35,875 nt of DNA from Megamonas sp. UBA1799 (GCA_002319815.1 DCFR01000019.1:1-35875), one strand, 5' to 3'. Positions 15,594 to 23,899 are shown, counted from the stretch's first letter. The notes: generated by a model from the letters alone, not told the origin. Translations and numbers: made by a program.

Positions 15594-16374
15594 TGATCAG
15601 GCTTTTCGGTATATTTTGAAACGTTTTGATTGGCAGGGGCAGGGATTTTGTGTTGCCGCTGAAGCGTCCGACGGCAGGGAAGCCTTGGAGAAGCTGGCGG
15701 CGCTGACCATTGATCTGGCGATTGTTGACATCCGCATGCCAGGCATGGATGGTATGGAGTTTTTGCAGGAACTGCAGCAGCGGCAGAGTAAAGTGAGTGT
15801 GATTCTGCTCAGCACTTATCGGGAGTTTGAATATGCGCAGCGCGGTATTCGCTATGGCGTGCTCGATTATATGATGAAACCGGTTCGCCCTCAGGAACTG
15901 AAGGCGGCGCTTGTAAGGGCCGCCGGCTATCTTCAGGCGCAGCAGGGCAGCCCTGGAGCCGATACACTAAGCCGACGGGCACAGGAAAGCCTGCCGGAGT
16001 ATTTCGTCGGCAATGCCAGTCCCAGTCGGCTGGTGCAGGCAATTTGTGAATTCGTGGTGGATCATGTGGAAGCAGGTACGACGCTGGATGATGTGGCGAC
16101 GGCGCTCCATCTTAGCCGGGATTATGCCGGGCGGGTGTTTCGAAAAAAGACCGGGTTGGCTTTTGTAGAATATGTTACCCAAGTCAAGATGGAACGAGCA
16201 AAACAACTTTTGGCCAGCGGGCAATATAAGAATTATGAGGTCAGTGACCGGCTGGGCTACAAGACGCCGGATTATTTTACCAGTTTGTTTAAAAAATATG
16301 TCGGCGTTACGCCTTTGGAATATCGCTCATCGCTGCAAAAGCAGTTTTTTTCGGGTAAAAAAGCAGAAAAGTAA
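15568..16374 (+). CDS. AraC-family response regulator (REC-HTH_18)
   Basis: 268 residues. A CheY-like receiver has Asp54 (LAIVDIRMPGMDGMEF) and Lys in MMKPVRPQEL, followed by a linker and an AraC-type double helix-turn-helix (TTLDDVATALHLSRDYAGRV and YEVSDRLGYKTPDYFTSLFKKY, ending GVTPLEYR), as in YesN-type regulators. Its start lies inside the kinase gene. The TTG at 15568 is nine bases after AAAAGGAG and best placed, while the ATG at 15559 abuts the Shine-Dalgarno. It is the likely final acceptor of the adjacent phosphorelay. The next gene downstream is urtA, so it probably activates the urea uptake and urease operon; no binding site has been identified. Confidence 0.92.
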   Translation: MYNVLLVDDDQAFRYILKRFDWQGQGFCVAAEASDGREALEKLAALTIDLAIVDIRMPGMDGMEFLQELQQRQSKVSVILLSTYREFEYAQRGIRYGVLDYMMKPVRPQELKAALVRAAGYLQAQQGSPGADTLSRRAQESLPEYFVGNASPSRLVQAICEFVVDHVEAGTTLDDVATALHLSRDYAGRVFRKKTGLAFVEYVTQVKMERAKQLLASGQYKNYEVSDRLGYKTPDYFTSLFKKYVGVTPLEYRSSLQKQFFSGKKAEK

Positions 16375-16376
16375 GG

Positions 16377-16405
16377 TTCTCTTTCTCTGGGAATGTCCTT
16401 ATAAT
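16377..16405 (+). promoter_or_regulatory. Possible promoter of the urt-ure operon
   Basis: A consensus TATAAT (16400-16405) lies 17 bp after a weak TTCTCT (16377-16382). The poor -35 element fits a promoter that needs an activator such as the AraC-type regulator encoded just upstream. No start-site data; assignment by pattern only. Confidence 0.45.
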
Positions 16406-16421
16406 AAGAGTTGTAAAAAGC

Positions 16422-16491
16422 AATGACAATAGCGTGCAATGATGCCGCAGCCTGCCGGGAACGATCCCGCAGCTGCGGTTTTTTGTTATTG
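16422..16491 (+). terminator. Intrinsic terminator in the urtA leader
   Basis: CCGCAG (16445-16450) pairs with CTGCGG (16473-16478), CTG with CAG and CGGGA with TCCCG around an ACGA loop, followed by TTTTTT (16479-16484). An outer pairing is also possible between CAATGACAA (16422-16430) and TTGTTATTG (16483-16491), which would enclose the whole hairpin. It may end the regulator transcript, act as an attenuator for urtA, or both: the TATAAT at 16400 lies upstream of it and the urtA ribosome site lies downstream. Confidence 0.7.
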
Positions 16492-16510
16492 TTTTGCGGG
16501 AAGAGAGAGG

Positions 16511-17770
16511 ATGAAAAAGATGATGAAGAGTAAAAGTCTTTTGAAGCTCAGAAAATCGGCGGCCATCGCACTATCCGCCTTGTTTATGAGCTCCGCCTTG
16601 CTGACGGGCTGCGGCGGGCAGCAGCCGGCAGGAAAAAGTTCCGCAGAAAGCGGGGACACCATCAAAGTAGGTATCCTGCATTCGCTGAGCGGCACAATGG
16701 CAATCAGTGAGGTTTCGGTGCGCGATGCCGAGCTTATGGCGATTGATGAAATCAATGCCAAGGGCGGCGTGCTGGGCAAGAAACTGGAACCGGTCATTGA
16801 AGACGGCGCTTCTGATCCGGCCGTGTTCGCTGAAAAGGCTAAGAAGCTTTTGCAAAAGGATAAAGTCGCTACGGTTTTTGGCTGCTGGACGTCTGCCAGC
16901 CGTAAAGCGGTGCTGCCGGTCTTTGAAAGTATGAAAGGACTGCTGTGGTATCCGGTACAGTATGAAGGCATGGAATCTTCGCCGAATATTTTCTATACGG
17001 GAGCTGCGCCCAACCAGCAAATCGTGCCGGCGGTCGAATGGCTGCTTAAAAACAAAGGGAAAAAGGTATTCCTCGTAGGTTCAGACTATGTATTCCCGCG
17101 CACGGCCAATAAGATCATCAAGGCAGAATTAAAGGCTGAGGGCGGCGATTTAGTCGGCGAAGAGTATACGCCGATGGGACATACGGATTACAGTACGATC
17201 ATCAATAAGATTAAAGAAGTCAAGCCGGATATTGTGTTTAATACGCTGAACGGCGACAGCAATGTAGCATTCTTTAAACAGCTGAAAGACGCCGGCATCA
17301 GCGCAAAAGATCTCACGACTTGTTCCGTTAGTATCGCGGAAGAAGAGGTTCGCGGCATCGGTGGGGACAATATGGCCGGACATCTGGTTTCCTGGAATTA
17401 TTATCAGACGACGAATACGCCGGAAAATGCTGCGTTTGTTAAAAATTACAAAGCAAAATATGGTGCGGATCGGGTGACGGATGATCCGATTGAGGCTGGT
17501 TATGATGCCGTTTACCTTTGGGCAGCGGCAGTCGAGAAGGCCGGTTCCACCGATGTGGAAAAAGTGAAGGCAGCGGCGAAGGGACTGGAGTTCAAAGCGC
17601 CGGAAGGAACGGTAAAGATCGAGGGAGAAAACCAGCATCTCTGGAAACCGGTTCGTATCGGCGAGGTGCAGGCAGATGGAACGATCAAGGAGATATGGAG
17701 TACGCCGGAAGCAATCCGCCCGGATCCTTATCTTAAAACATATTCCTGGGCACAGGGATTGAGTAATTAA
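16511..17770 (+). CDS. urtA: Urea ABC transporter substrate-binding lipoprotein
   Basis: 419 residues. A lipoprotein signal ends with the lipobox LLTGC (Cys34). The mature protein is a periplasmic-binding-protein type 1 domain (Peripla_BP_5/6) with the UrtA hallmarks TIKVGILHSLSGTMAISE, FGCWTSASRKAVLPV and LLWYPVQYEG. It captures urea (or short amides) for the UrtBC permease. The frame is open further upstream through the leader terminator, but a coding start there is unlikely. ATG 16511 follows GGGAAGAGAGAGG; ATGs at 16520 and 16523 are alternatives that hardly change the signal peptide. It heads a urt-ure operon and is separated from urtB by a terminator-like hairpin, the usual way to make more binding protein than permease. 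Confidence 0.95.
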   Translation: MKKMMKSKSLLKLRKSAAIALSALFMSSALLTGCGGQQPAGKSSAESGDTIKVGILHSLSGTMAISEVSVRDAELMAIDEINAKGGVLGKKLEPVIEDGASDPAVFAEKAKKLLQKDKVATVFGCWTSASRKAVLPVFESMKGLLWYPVQYEGMESSPNIFYTGAAPNQQIVPAVEWLLKNKGKKVFLVGSDYVFPRTANKIIKAELKAEGGDLVGEEYTPMGHTDYSTIINKIKEVKPDIVFNTLNGDSNVAFFKQLKDAGISAKDLTTCSVSIAEEEVRGIGGDNMAGHLVSWNYYQTTNTPENAAFVKNYKAKYGADRVTDDPIEAGYDAVYLWAAAVEKAGSTDVEKVKAAAKGLEFKAPEGTVKIEGENQHLWKPVRIGEVQADGTIKEIWSTPEAIRPDPYLKTYSWAQGLSN

Positions 17771-17778
17771 AGAAAATC

Positions 17779-17812
17779 GGGCTGCCCAATATGGCGGCCC
17801 CTTCTCTTTTTT
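17779..17812 (+). terminator. Leaky intercistronic terminator between urtA and urtB
   Basis: GGGCTGCC (17779-17786) pairs with GGCGGCCC (17793-17800) around a six-base loop, with one G-U pair, followed by CTTCTCTTTTTT. Since urtB begins only 20 bases later without an obvious promoter, it probably terminates part of the transcripts, leaving urtA mRNA in excess. Confidence 0.7.
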
Positions 17813-17831
17813 GGGGAAAGCGGGTGAGAAA

Positions 17832-18740
17832 ATGGATACCTATATTTTACAAGCGTTTAATGGGCTGAGTGTGAGTTCCATTTTTATGCTGGCGGCGCTG
17901 GGGCTCGCGATTACGTTCGGTCTGATGAAAGTAATCAATATGGCGCATGGCGAGTTTATCATGATTGGCGCTTATGCAGCGTATCTGGTACAAAAAATAT
18001 TTGCCAATTATTTGCCGGCCGGTTTGTTTGATGTTTATTTTATTTTTGCGATTCCGGCCGCATTCCTTTTGGCCGGGGCGATGGGTTATCTGCTGGAACG
18101 CACGGTCATTCGTCATTTGTACGGGCGGCCTTTAGACAGTATTCTGGCGACCTGGGGCGTCAGTCTGGTGCTGCAGCAGCTGGCGCGCAGTATTTTTGGG
18201 GCGCCGAATGTCGATGTCAGGGCGCCGGGGTTTCTGAGCGGCAGTCTGGTATTGGCGGGTCTGAGTTTTCCTTACAAACGCCTGTTTATTTTATTGCTGG
18301 TTACGGCCTGCTTTGCCGCTGTATACGGTCTCTTGTATCGCAGCCGTTATGGCCGCAAGATTCGCGCAGTCATGCAGAATCGGGCGATGGCTGCCAGCCT
18401 GGGTCTGAATACTCGCCGGATTGATGCGTATACCTTTGCATTTGGTTCCGGCATGGCCGGGATTGCCGGCGCAGCGCTGAGTCTGCTGGGTTCGATCGGA
18501 CCTACTTTGGGCACAAATTATATCGTTGATACATTTATGGTCGTGGTACTGGGCGGGGTTGGAACGTTGGCTGGGACCATAGCGGGCGGCTTTATTATCG
18601 GCATGGGCAATACGAGTTTTGAGTTTTTAACCGATGCGTCGCTCGGGAAGGTGATTGTCTTTACTCTGGTTATTTTATTTTTGCAGTGGCGGCCTACAGG
18701 ATTGTTCTCGGTAAAAAGCCGGGCGTTAGATGAAGATTGA
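17832..18740 (+). CDS. urtB: Urea ABC transporter permease, UrtB
   Basis: 302-residue inner-membrane permease of the LivH/branched-chain amino acid type (BPD_transp_2). It shows the family pattern of about eight hydrophobic helices, the segment ITFGLMKVINMAHGEFIMIG near the N-terminus and the EAA-like loop at AMAASLGLNTRRIDAYTFAF. It forms the translocation channel with UrtC. I chose ATG 17832, preceded by GGGTGAG, rather than the in-frame start at 17811 that overlaps the intercistronic terminator tail. Assignment to the urea system rests on neighbours urtA, urtCDE and ureABC. Confidence 0.92.
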   Translation: MDTYILQAFNGLSVSSIFMLAALGLAITFGLMKVINMAHGEFIMIGAYAAYLVQKIFANYLPAGLFDVYFIFAIPAAFLLAGAMGYLLERTVIRHLYGRPLDSILATWGVSLVLQQLARSIFGAPNVDVRAPGFLSGSLVLAGLSFPYKRLFILLLVTACFAAVYGLLYRSRYGRKIRAVMQNRAMAASLGLNTRRIDAYTFAFGSGMAGIAGAALSLLGSIGPTLGTNYIVDTFMVVVLGGVGTLAGTIAGGFIIGMGNTSFEFLTDASLGKVIVFTLVILFLQWRPTGLFSVKSRALDED

Positions 18741-18750
18741 GGTGAGTGGG

Positions 18751-19845
18751 ATGAAGAAAAGAAGATTGTCTTCAAATGTTCTGGCGTTCTGTTTGGTGGT
18801 GGCGGCGCTTTGCGCTGCTCCCTTATTTTTGTCGGATTTCCGGGTCAATCTGTTGGGGAAGTTTATTTCGTTTGCTATTCTCGCGGTGGGGATTGATCTC
18901 ATCTGGGGCTATACGGGGATTCTCAGCCTTGGGCATGGCGTGTTTTTCGGATTGGGCGCATATGCCATGGGGATGTATCTGAAGCTGGAAGCCTCCGGCG
19001 GCAAGCTGCCGGATTTTATGAGCTGGAGCGGGCTGACGCATCTGCCGGCGATATGGGCGCCGTTTGCGCATCCGGCAGCGCTGATCTTTGTGGTGTTGCT
19101 GCCGGCAGGGCTGGCCTTTTTGCTCGGCTGGCTGACCTTTAAAAATCGGATTCGCGGCGTGTATTTTTCCATTCTCTCGCAGGCGCTTTCCATTATTTTT
19201 GTCGTGTTGTTCATCGGCCAGCAGGCGTATACGGGCGGAACCAATGGCATCACCGGGTTTACAACGATTTTTGGCGCGCCGCTGATTCTGGATGAAACCC
19301 GATTGGCACTGTATTATGCAGCCATTGCTTTGCTGGTTCTGGTTTATGGGTATTGCCGCTTTTTGGTGACACACCGCATTGGCCGGATTTTGGTGGCGAT
19401 TCGCGATGGTGAAAACAGGGTGCGGTTTTCCGGGTATAATCCTACGGGTTATAAGATTTTTGTCTATGTATCTTCGGCGGCGATTGCCGGTATTGCCGGC
19501 GCTGTATTCGTTCCGCAGGTCGGGATTATTTCTCCTGCTGAAATGGGGATTGTGCCCTCGATTGAGATGGTCATCTGGGTGGCAATCGGCGGACGAGGAA
19601 CTTTGATCGGCGCGATTCTGGGGGCCATTCTCGTCAATGCTTTGAAAAGCGGTATCAGCGAGTCGTTTCCAGAGGTGTGGTCGTATTTTATCGGCATCGC
19701 CTTTATTGTGTTTGTGCTTTTTATGCCGATGGGTCTGGTTGGCGAAGTAAAGAAATGGGCGCCGCGGCTGTATGCGCGTCTACATCGATCGGCTGGCGCG
19801 AGCGGAGAGGATAAGTCGGAGGTTGCTTCACGGCCTTTGGCATAA
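18751..19845 (+). CDS. urtC: Urea ABC transporter permease, UrtC
   Basis: 364-residue second permease, LivM type, with about nine hydrophobic segments. Family motifs include GIDLIWGYTGILSLGHGVFF, the GGTNGITGF segment and the loop VAIRDGENRVRFSGYNPTGY that contacts the ATPases. ATG 18751 is preceded by GAGGTGAG at good spacing; an earlier in-frame ATG at 18730 would overlap urtB and has no ribosome site. The C-terminus carries a short polar tail (SAGASGEDKSEVASRPLA). It lies in an uninterrupted run with urtB (10 bp gap) and urtD (14 bp gap). Confidence 0.92.
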   Translation: MKKRRLSSNVLAFCLVVAALCAAPLFLSDFRVNLLGKFISFAILAVGIDLIWGYTGILSLGHGVFFGLGAYAMGMYLKLEASGGKLPDFMSWSGLTHLPAIWAPFAHPAALIFVVLLPAGLAFLLGWLTFKNRIRGVYFSILSQALSIIFVVLFIGQQAYTGGTNGITGFTTIFGAPLILDETRLALYYAAIALLVLVYGYCRFLVTHRIGRILVAIRDGENRVRFSGYNPTGYKIFVYVSSAAIAGIAGAVFVPQVGIISPAEMGIVPSIEMVIWVAIGGRGTLIGAILGAILVNALKSGISESFPEVWSYFIGIAFIVFVLFMPMGLVGEVKKWAPRLYARLHRSAGASGEDKSEVASRPLA

Positions 19846-19859
19846 AGGAGGAATTCTTC

Positions 19860-20617
19860 ATGGCGAAAACAATTCTGGATATACGGGACCTGAGTATTTC
19901 CTTCGATGGCTTTAAGGCGGTGCAGCAGGTATATACCCGGGTGGAAGAAGGGGAAATCCGGTTTTTTATTGGACCGAACGGAGCGGGTAAGACGACACTG
20001 CTCGATGCGATTTGCGGCCGCACCAAACCTGCTTCTGGCGAAATTTTATTTAACGGTAATATTGATGTGACGCGTTTTGCCGAGCATGAGCTGGTAAATG
20101 TCGGGATCGGGCGCAAGTTTCAGGTTCCGTCCGTGTTTGGCAGCCTTACCGTTTATGAAAATATGGAGCTGGCCGTGCAGCGGGACCGGGGCATATTTGC
20201 TTCGATTTTTCATGGTGTGACGGCGGAGCAAAAGATCGGATTGAAGAGGTTCTGCGTCTGGTTGATTTACAAGCGCAGGCACATCTGCCGGCGGCGGCTC
20301 TTTCTCATGGGCAGAAGCAGTGGCTGGAAATTGCCATGCTAATTGTACAGAATTTAAAACTCATTCTGCTCGACGAGCCGGTGGCCGGTATGGGACGACG
20401 GGAAACAACAAAAACCGGCGAACTGCTGCAAAAAATTGCCAAGCGCTGTACGGTCATCGTGGTGGAGCATGATATGGAATTTGTCCGGGAGTATGCAACG
20501 CGGGTCACGGTTCTGCATGAAGGGCGTATTCTTGATGAAGGCAATGTGGCCGATGTGCAGGCAAATCCCAAGGTAATCGAAGTTTATTTGGGACGGGGAG
20601 GCGGCGCGTGTGCTTGA
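19860..20617 (+). pseudogene. urtD: Urea ABC transporter ATPase UrtD, interrupted by a single-base frameshift
   Basis: Two frames together make one complete UrtD of about 252 residues. The first (19860 to about 20233) has Walker A in GPNGAGKTTLLD, the Q-loop region GRKFQVPSVFGSLTVYENME, and reads to VTAEQK. After an A run (20230-20233) the frame must shift by one base to continue DRIEEVLRLVDLQAQAHLP, the signature LSHGQKQWLEIAM, Walker B LILLDEPVAGM and the H-loop VVVEHDMEF, ending at TGA 20615-20617. One extra A would restore the frame. Without it translation runs off to a stop at 20342, losing signature and Walker B. It may be a sequencing error, a true mutation, or -1 slippage at CAA-AAG. 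The start is preceded by AAAGGAGG. Confidence 0.85.
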
Positions 20618-21299
20618 AGTCAAAGATTTATGCGCTTATTACGGCGAAAGTATTATTCTGAAAAACGTCAATCTGCAGGTGCCGGACGGTCGGGTGGTCT
20701 GCTTGATCGGCCGCAACGGCGTGGGCAAAACAACGCTGCTGAAAAGTATCATGGGACTGGTCAAGACGCCCTGCGGCAGTATACGTCTGCAGGGGCAGGA
20801 ACTCATGGGACGCCCGACGTATTGGCGGGCGCAGCAGGGGATTGGTTACGTGCCGCAGGGGAGGGATATTTTTCCGCAGATGACCATCGGGGAAAATCTC
20901 GAGTTGGGATTGGAAATGAATGGCGGACAAGGGGCGGTGGATGCGAAAGTGTTTGAACTGTTCCCTGTTTTGGCAACCATGCTGACGCGTAAAGGAGGCG
21001 ATCTCAGCGGCGGACAGCAGCAGCAGCTTGCCATTGCCCGAGCGTTGGTAGGGCATCCGAAGCTTTTGCTCCTGGATGAACCGACCGAAGGCATTCAGCC
21101 GTCCATCATTCAGGACATTGGCCGGGTCATCAAACAGTTGAAAACTGCCGGCTATACGATTTTTATCGTCGAACAGTATTTGGAATTTGTCTTGGATGTT
21201 GCCGATGACTATTATGTAATGGAAAAAGGCGAAATTATCGAAAGCGGTGAAACCGCCGCTATGGAGATGAAGGAAATTCAGGCAAGAATTGCCATCTGA
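20610..21299 (+). CDS. urtE: Urea ABC transporter ATPase UrtE
   Basis: 229-residue ATPase of the LivF/UrtE type. It shows Walker A GRNGVGKTTLLKSI, the UrtE-like segment GIGYVPQGRDIFPQMTIGEN, signature LSGGQQQQLAIARALV, Walker B LLLLDEPTEGIQPSI and a switch histidine replaced by Gln in IFIVEQYLEF, which is normal for this subfamily. The GTG start at 20610 overlaps the end of urtD by 8 bases and has GGGGAGG upstream. It would pair with UrtD to drive the UrtBC permease, so if urtD is truly broken the importer would have only this intact ATPase. Confidence 0.94.
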   Translation: MLEVKDLCAYYGESIILKNVNLQVPDGRVVCLIGRNGVGKTTLLKSIMGLVKTPCGSIRLQGQELMGRPTYWRAQQGIGYVPQGRDIFPQMTIGENLELGLEMNGGQGAVDAKVFELFPVLATMLTRKGGDLSGGQQQQLAIARALVGHPKLLLLDEPTEGIQPSIIQDIGRVIKQLKTAGYTIFIVEQYLEFVLDVADDYYVMEKGEIIESGETAAMEMKEIQARIAI

Positions 21300-21327
21300 T
21301 CTTTACTGTGTTTAAGGAGGAATCAAT

Positions 21328-21633
21328 ATGCATTTAACGCAACGCGAAAGTGAACGACTCATGGTACATGTTATGGGCGAACTGGCGGCAAAAAGAAAAA
21401 AACGCGGTGTGAAGCTCAATTATGTGGAAGCTATAGCTTATATTACGGCGGATATTTATGAAAAAGTACGGGACGGCAAACTTACGGTTTTGGAACTGAT
21501 GGAATATGGCAAGCATTTGCTGACACGTGACGATGTGATGGAAGGGGTCGCGGAAATGATTCCCGCATTGTCCATTGAAGCAACCTTTCCGGATGGGACA
21601 AAGCAAGTAACCGTGCATCATCCGATTCAATAA
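21328..21633 (+). CDS. ureA: Urease gamma subunit
   Basis: 101 residues, the exact length of bacterial UreA. It begins MHLTQRESERLMVHVMGELA and contains KLNYVEAIAYIT and LLTRDDVMEGVAEMIP, all strongly conserved in the gamma subunit. The start is preceded by AAGGAGG. It is the first urease structural gene, 28 bp after urtE, in the same operon as the urea transporter. Separate ureA and ureB genes (not fused) match the common three-subunit bacterial urease. Confidence 0.96.
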   Translation: MHLTQRESERLMVHVMGELAAKRKKRGVKLNYVEAIAYITADIYEKVRDGKLTVLELMEYGKHLLTRDDVMEGVAEMIPALSIEATFPDGTKQVTVHHPIQ

Positions 21634-21652
21634 TATAAATGAGGTGAAAAAT

Positions 21653-22015
21653 ATGATTCCGGGAGAAATTTTTTATAAAGAAGAGAAGATTACGGGCAAT
21701 GTTGGTCGGCCCACCATTAAGCTTTTGGTAAAAAATACCGATAAGCGGCCGATCGCCGTCGGTTCGCATATGCATTTTTTTGAGGTCAATCGGTTTTTGG
21801 CCTTTGACCGTGAAGCGGCTTATGGATATAAACTGGATATTCCTTCGGGAACAGTTGTACGGTGGGAACCGGGCGTAGAAAAAACCGTGCAGTTGGTGCC
21901 TTTTGGCGGCAGACAGGTCATTAAGGGGCTCAATGGTCTTACCAACGGGCAGATATCGGCAAGCCGCAAAAAGCAGGCGCTGCTGAACGCCAGTTTGAAA
22001 GGGTTCATAGAATAA
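21653..22015 (+). CDS. ureB: Urease beta subunit
   Basis: 120 residues starting MIPGEIFYKEEKITGN, the typical UreB opening (MIPGE). Further family blocks are SHMHFFEVNRFLAFDREAAY and LDIPSGTVVRWEPG, followed by VQLVPFGGRQVIKGLNGL. ATG 21653 follows GAGGTG at six bases; the GTG inside that ribosome site is not the start. The C-terminal tail is slightly longer and lysine-rich compared with the usual ~105 residues. It assembles with UreA and UreC into the urease core. Confidence 0.96.
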   Translation: MIPGEIFYKEEKITGNVGRPTIKLLVKNTDKRPIAVGSHMHFFEVNRFLAFDREAAYGYKLDIPSGTVVRWEPGVEKTVQLVPFGGRQVIKGLNGLTNGQISASRKKQALLNASLKGFIE

Positions 22016-22054
22016 GAGGATTGCGTAAAATCAGTCAAGGGAGAGGTGCAAAAT

Positions 22055-23770
22055 ATGTTTACGATAGATAGAAAAACTTATGGCGGCATGTACGGGCCTA
22101 CTGTCGGAGACAAAATAAGGCTGGCGGATACGGACCTGATTGTTGAAGTAGAAAAAGACTATGCCGTGTATGGTGAAGAGTGCAAGTTCGGTGGCTCCAA
22201 AACCATTCGCGACGGCATGGGGCAAAATTCCGGCCTGACCAATAAAAACGGCGCTCTGGATCTGTGCCTGACCAATGCGGTGATTATTGATTATACCGGC
22301 ATTGTTAAAGCGGATATCGGCATTAAAGATGGCAAAATTGTTGCCATCGGCAAGGCGGGTAATCCAGATACCCAGGATGGAGTCAATCCCAAGCTGGTTA
22401 TCGGCGCCGGCACCGAGGTCCTTTCGGCCGAAGGACTTATCGTGACGGCGGGCGCGATTGATACGCATGTGCATTTTATCTGTCCGCAGCAGGCGGAGAC
22501 GGCATTGTTTTCCGGTGTTACGACTATGTACGGAGGCGGCACCGGACCGGCGGACGGTACTTTTGCCACGACCTGCACGCCGGGTCCTTGGAATATTAAG
22601 AGAATGCTGGAAGCGGTGGATGAACTGCCCATGAATTTTTTGCTTTTGGGCAAAGCAAATTCTTCCTGTCCGGATGCGCTGGTCGAGCAAATTGCCGCCG
22701 GGGCCGCCGGCTGTAAGATTCATGAAGACTGGGGCAGCACGCCGGAGGTCATTGATACGGCGCTGACTGTAGCCGATCAGTATGATATTTCCATAGCGAT
22801 TCATACGGATTCGATCAATGAATGCGGCAACGTTGAAAACAGCATTCAGGCGTATAATGGCAGAACCATTCATGCGTTTCATACGGAAGGCGCCGGCGGC
22901 GGACATGCTCCCGATACTATGGTCATGACCGGCGCAGCGAATGTCATCCCGTCCACGACGACGCCGACGATTCCGTATACCATTAACACCTATGATGAAC
23001 ATCTGGATATGCTGATGGTCTGCCATCATATGGACAGTGATATTCCCGATGATATTGCCTTTGGAAAATCGCGTATCCGTCGGGAAACGATTGCCGCCGA
23101 GGATGTGCTGCATGACATGGGCGCTATTTCTATTATCAACTCGGATTCGCAGGCCATGGGGCGGCCGGCCGAAGTTATTACCCGCACATGGCAGTTGGCA
23201 GATAAAAATAAAAAGCAGCGGGGAAAATTAGCTGAAGATGCTGCGGGCAATGATAATTTCCGGGTCAAGCGTTACATCGCCAAATATACAATCAATGCGG
23301 CGTTAGCTTGCGGCACGGCGGATTATATTGGCTCGGTTGAAGCCGGTAAAATGGCGGATCTGGTTCTTTGGCGGCCGGATATGTTTGGCGTTAAGCCCGA
23401 GGTCATCATCAAGGGCGGGTTTATTATTGCCGCCAAGATGGGAGATGCCAGTTCGTCGATTCCTACGCCGCAGCCGGTGCTCATGAAGCCGATGTTTGGC
23501 TCTCTGGGGAAGGCGCGGGCCAATACCTGTGTTACTTTTGTGTCCCAGCTGGCTTATGAAAACGGCATAAAAGAAGAACTGGGATTGAATAAAATGGTGT
23601 TGCCCGTGAAGGGGTGCCGGATGATCAGCAAGAAAGACATGATTTTTAACAATGCAGTTCCTAAGATAGAAATTGATCCGGAAACCAAGAAGGTGAAGGC
23701 GGATGGCGTGGAAATCACGTCGGAACCGGCGGCTTCCTTGCCGATGACACAATTGTATTTTTTGTTTTAA
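22055..23770 (+). CDS. ureC: Urease alpha (catalytic) subunit
   Basis: 571 residues. All catalytic ligands of nickel urease are present, at an offset of four from Klebsiella numbering: His138 and His140 (DTHVHFICPQQ), carbamylated Lys221 (GCKIHEDWG), His250 (AIHTDSINE), His276 (FHTEGAGGGHAPD), the flap Cys323-His324 (MVCHHMD) and Asp364 (NSDSQAMGR). The enzyme hydrolyses urea to ammonia and carbamate in the cytoplasm. ATG 22055 is preceded by GAGAGGTG; a GTG within that site is rejected. It is the last gene before a strong terminator. The maturation genes ureDEFG needed for nickel insertion are not found in the window. Confidence 0.97.
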   Translation: MFTIDRKTYGGMYGPTVGDKIRLADTDLIVEVEKDYAVYGEECKFGGSKTIRDGMGQNSGLTNKNGALDLCLTNAVIIDYTGIVKADIGIKDGKIVAIGKAGNPDTQDGVNPKLVIGAGTEVLSAEGLIVTAGAIDTHVHFICPQQAETALFSGVTTMYGGGTGPADGTFATTCTPGPWNIKRMLEAVDELPMNFLLLGKANSSCPDALVEQIAAGAAGCKIHEDWGSTPEVIDTALTVADQYDISIAIHTDSINECGNVENSIQAYNGRTIHAFHTEGAGGGHAPDTMVMTGAANVIPSTTTPTIPYTINTYDEHLDMLMVCHHMDSDIPDDIAFGKSRIRRETIAAEDVLHDMGAISIINSDSQAMGRPAEVITRTWQLADKNKKQRGKLAEDAAGNDNFRVKRYIAKYTINAALACGTADYIGSVEAGKMADLVLWRPDMFGVKPEVIIKGGFIIAAKMGDASSSIPTPQPVLMKPMFGSLGKARANTCVTFVSQLAYENGIKEELGLNKMVLPVKGCRMISKKDMIFNNAVPKIEIDPETKKVKADGVEITSEPAASLPMTQLYFLF

Positions 23771-23820
23771 AAGAATCGGCGGTATATCGCGATCGCATCC
23801 ATAGAAAAATGCAGATAAAA

Positions 23821-23866
23821 AGCGCCGTCATGGTTGTCGTAAGGATCAACCATGACGGCGCTTTAT
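23821..23866. terminator. Bidirectional terminator between ureC and the phosphoribosyltransferase gene
   Basis: A perfect 16-bp stem: AGCGCCGTCATGGTTG (23821-23836) against CAACCATGACGGCGCT (23847-23862) with a 10-base loop. It is A-rich on the left and T-rich on the right, so it can stop transcripts from both converging operons. Confidence 0.9.
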
Positions 23867-23899
23867 TCATCGGCGCAAGCAATCAATAAGGTGCGTGCT

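Noticed and set aside
16439..16510. Upstream extension of UrtA through the leader terminator
   Set aside because: It would translate the terminator hairpin and place 24 residues before a clear lipoprotein signal; the ATG at 16511 (or 16520) gives a normal signal peptide.
22031..23113. 360-residue minus-strand open frame across ureC
   Set aside because: Antisense shadow of a strongly conserved gene with all catalytic residues on the plus strand; composition is non-protein-like.
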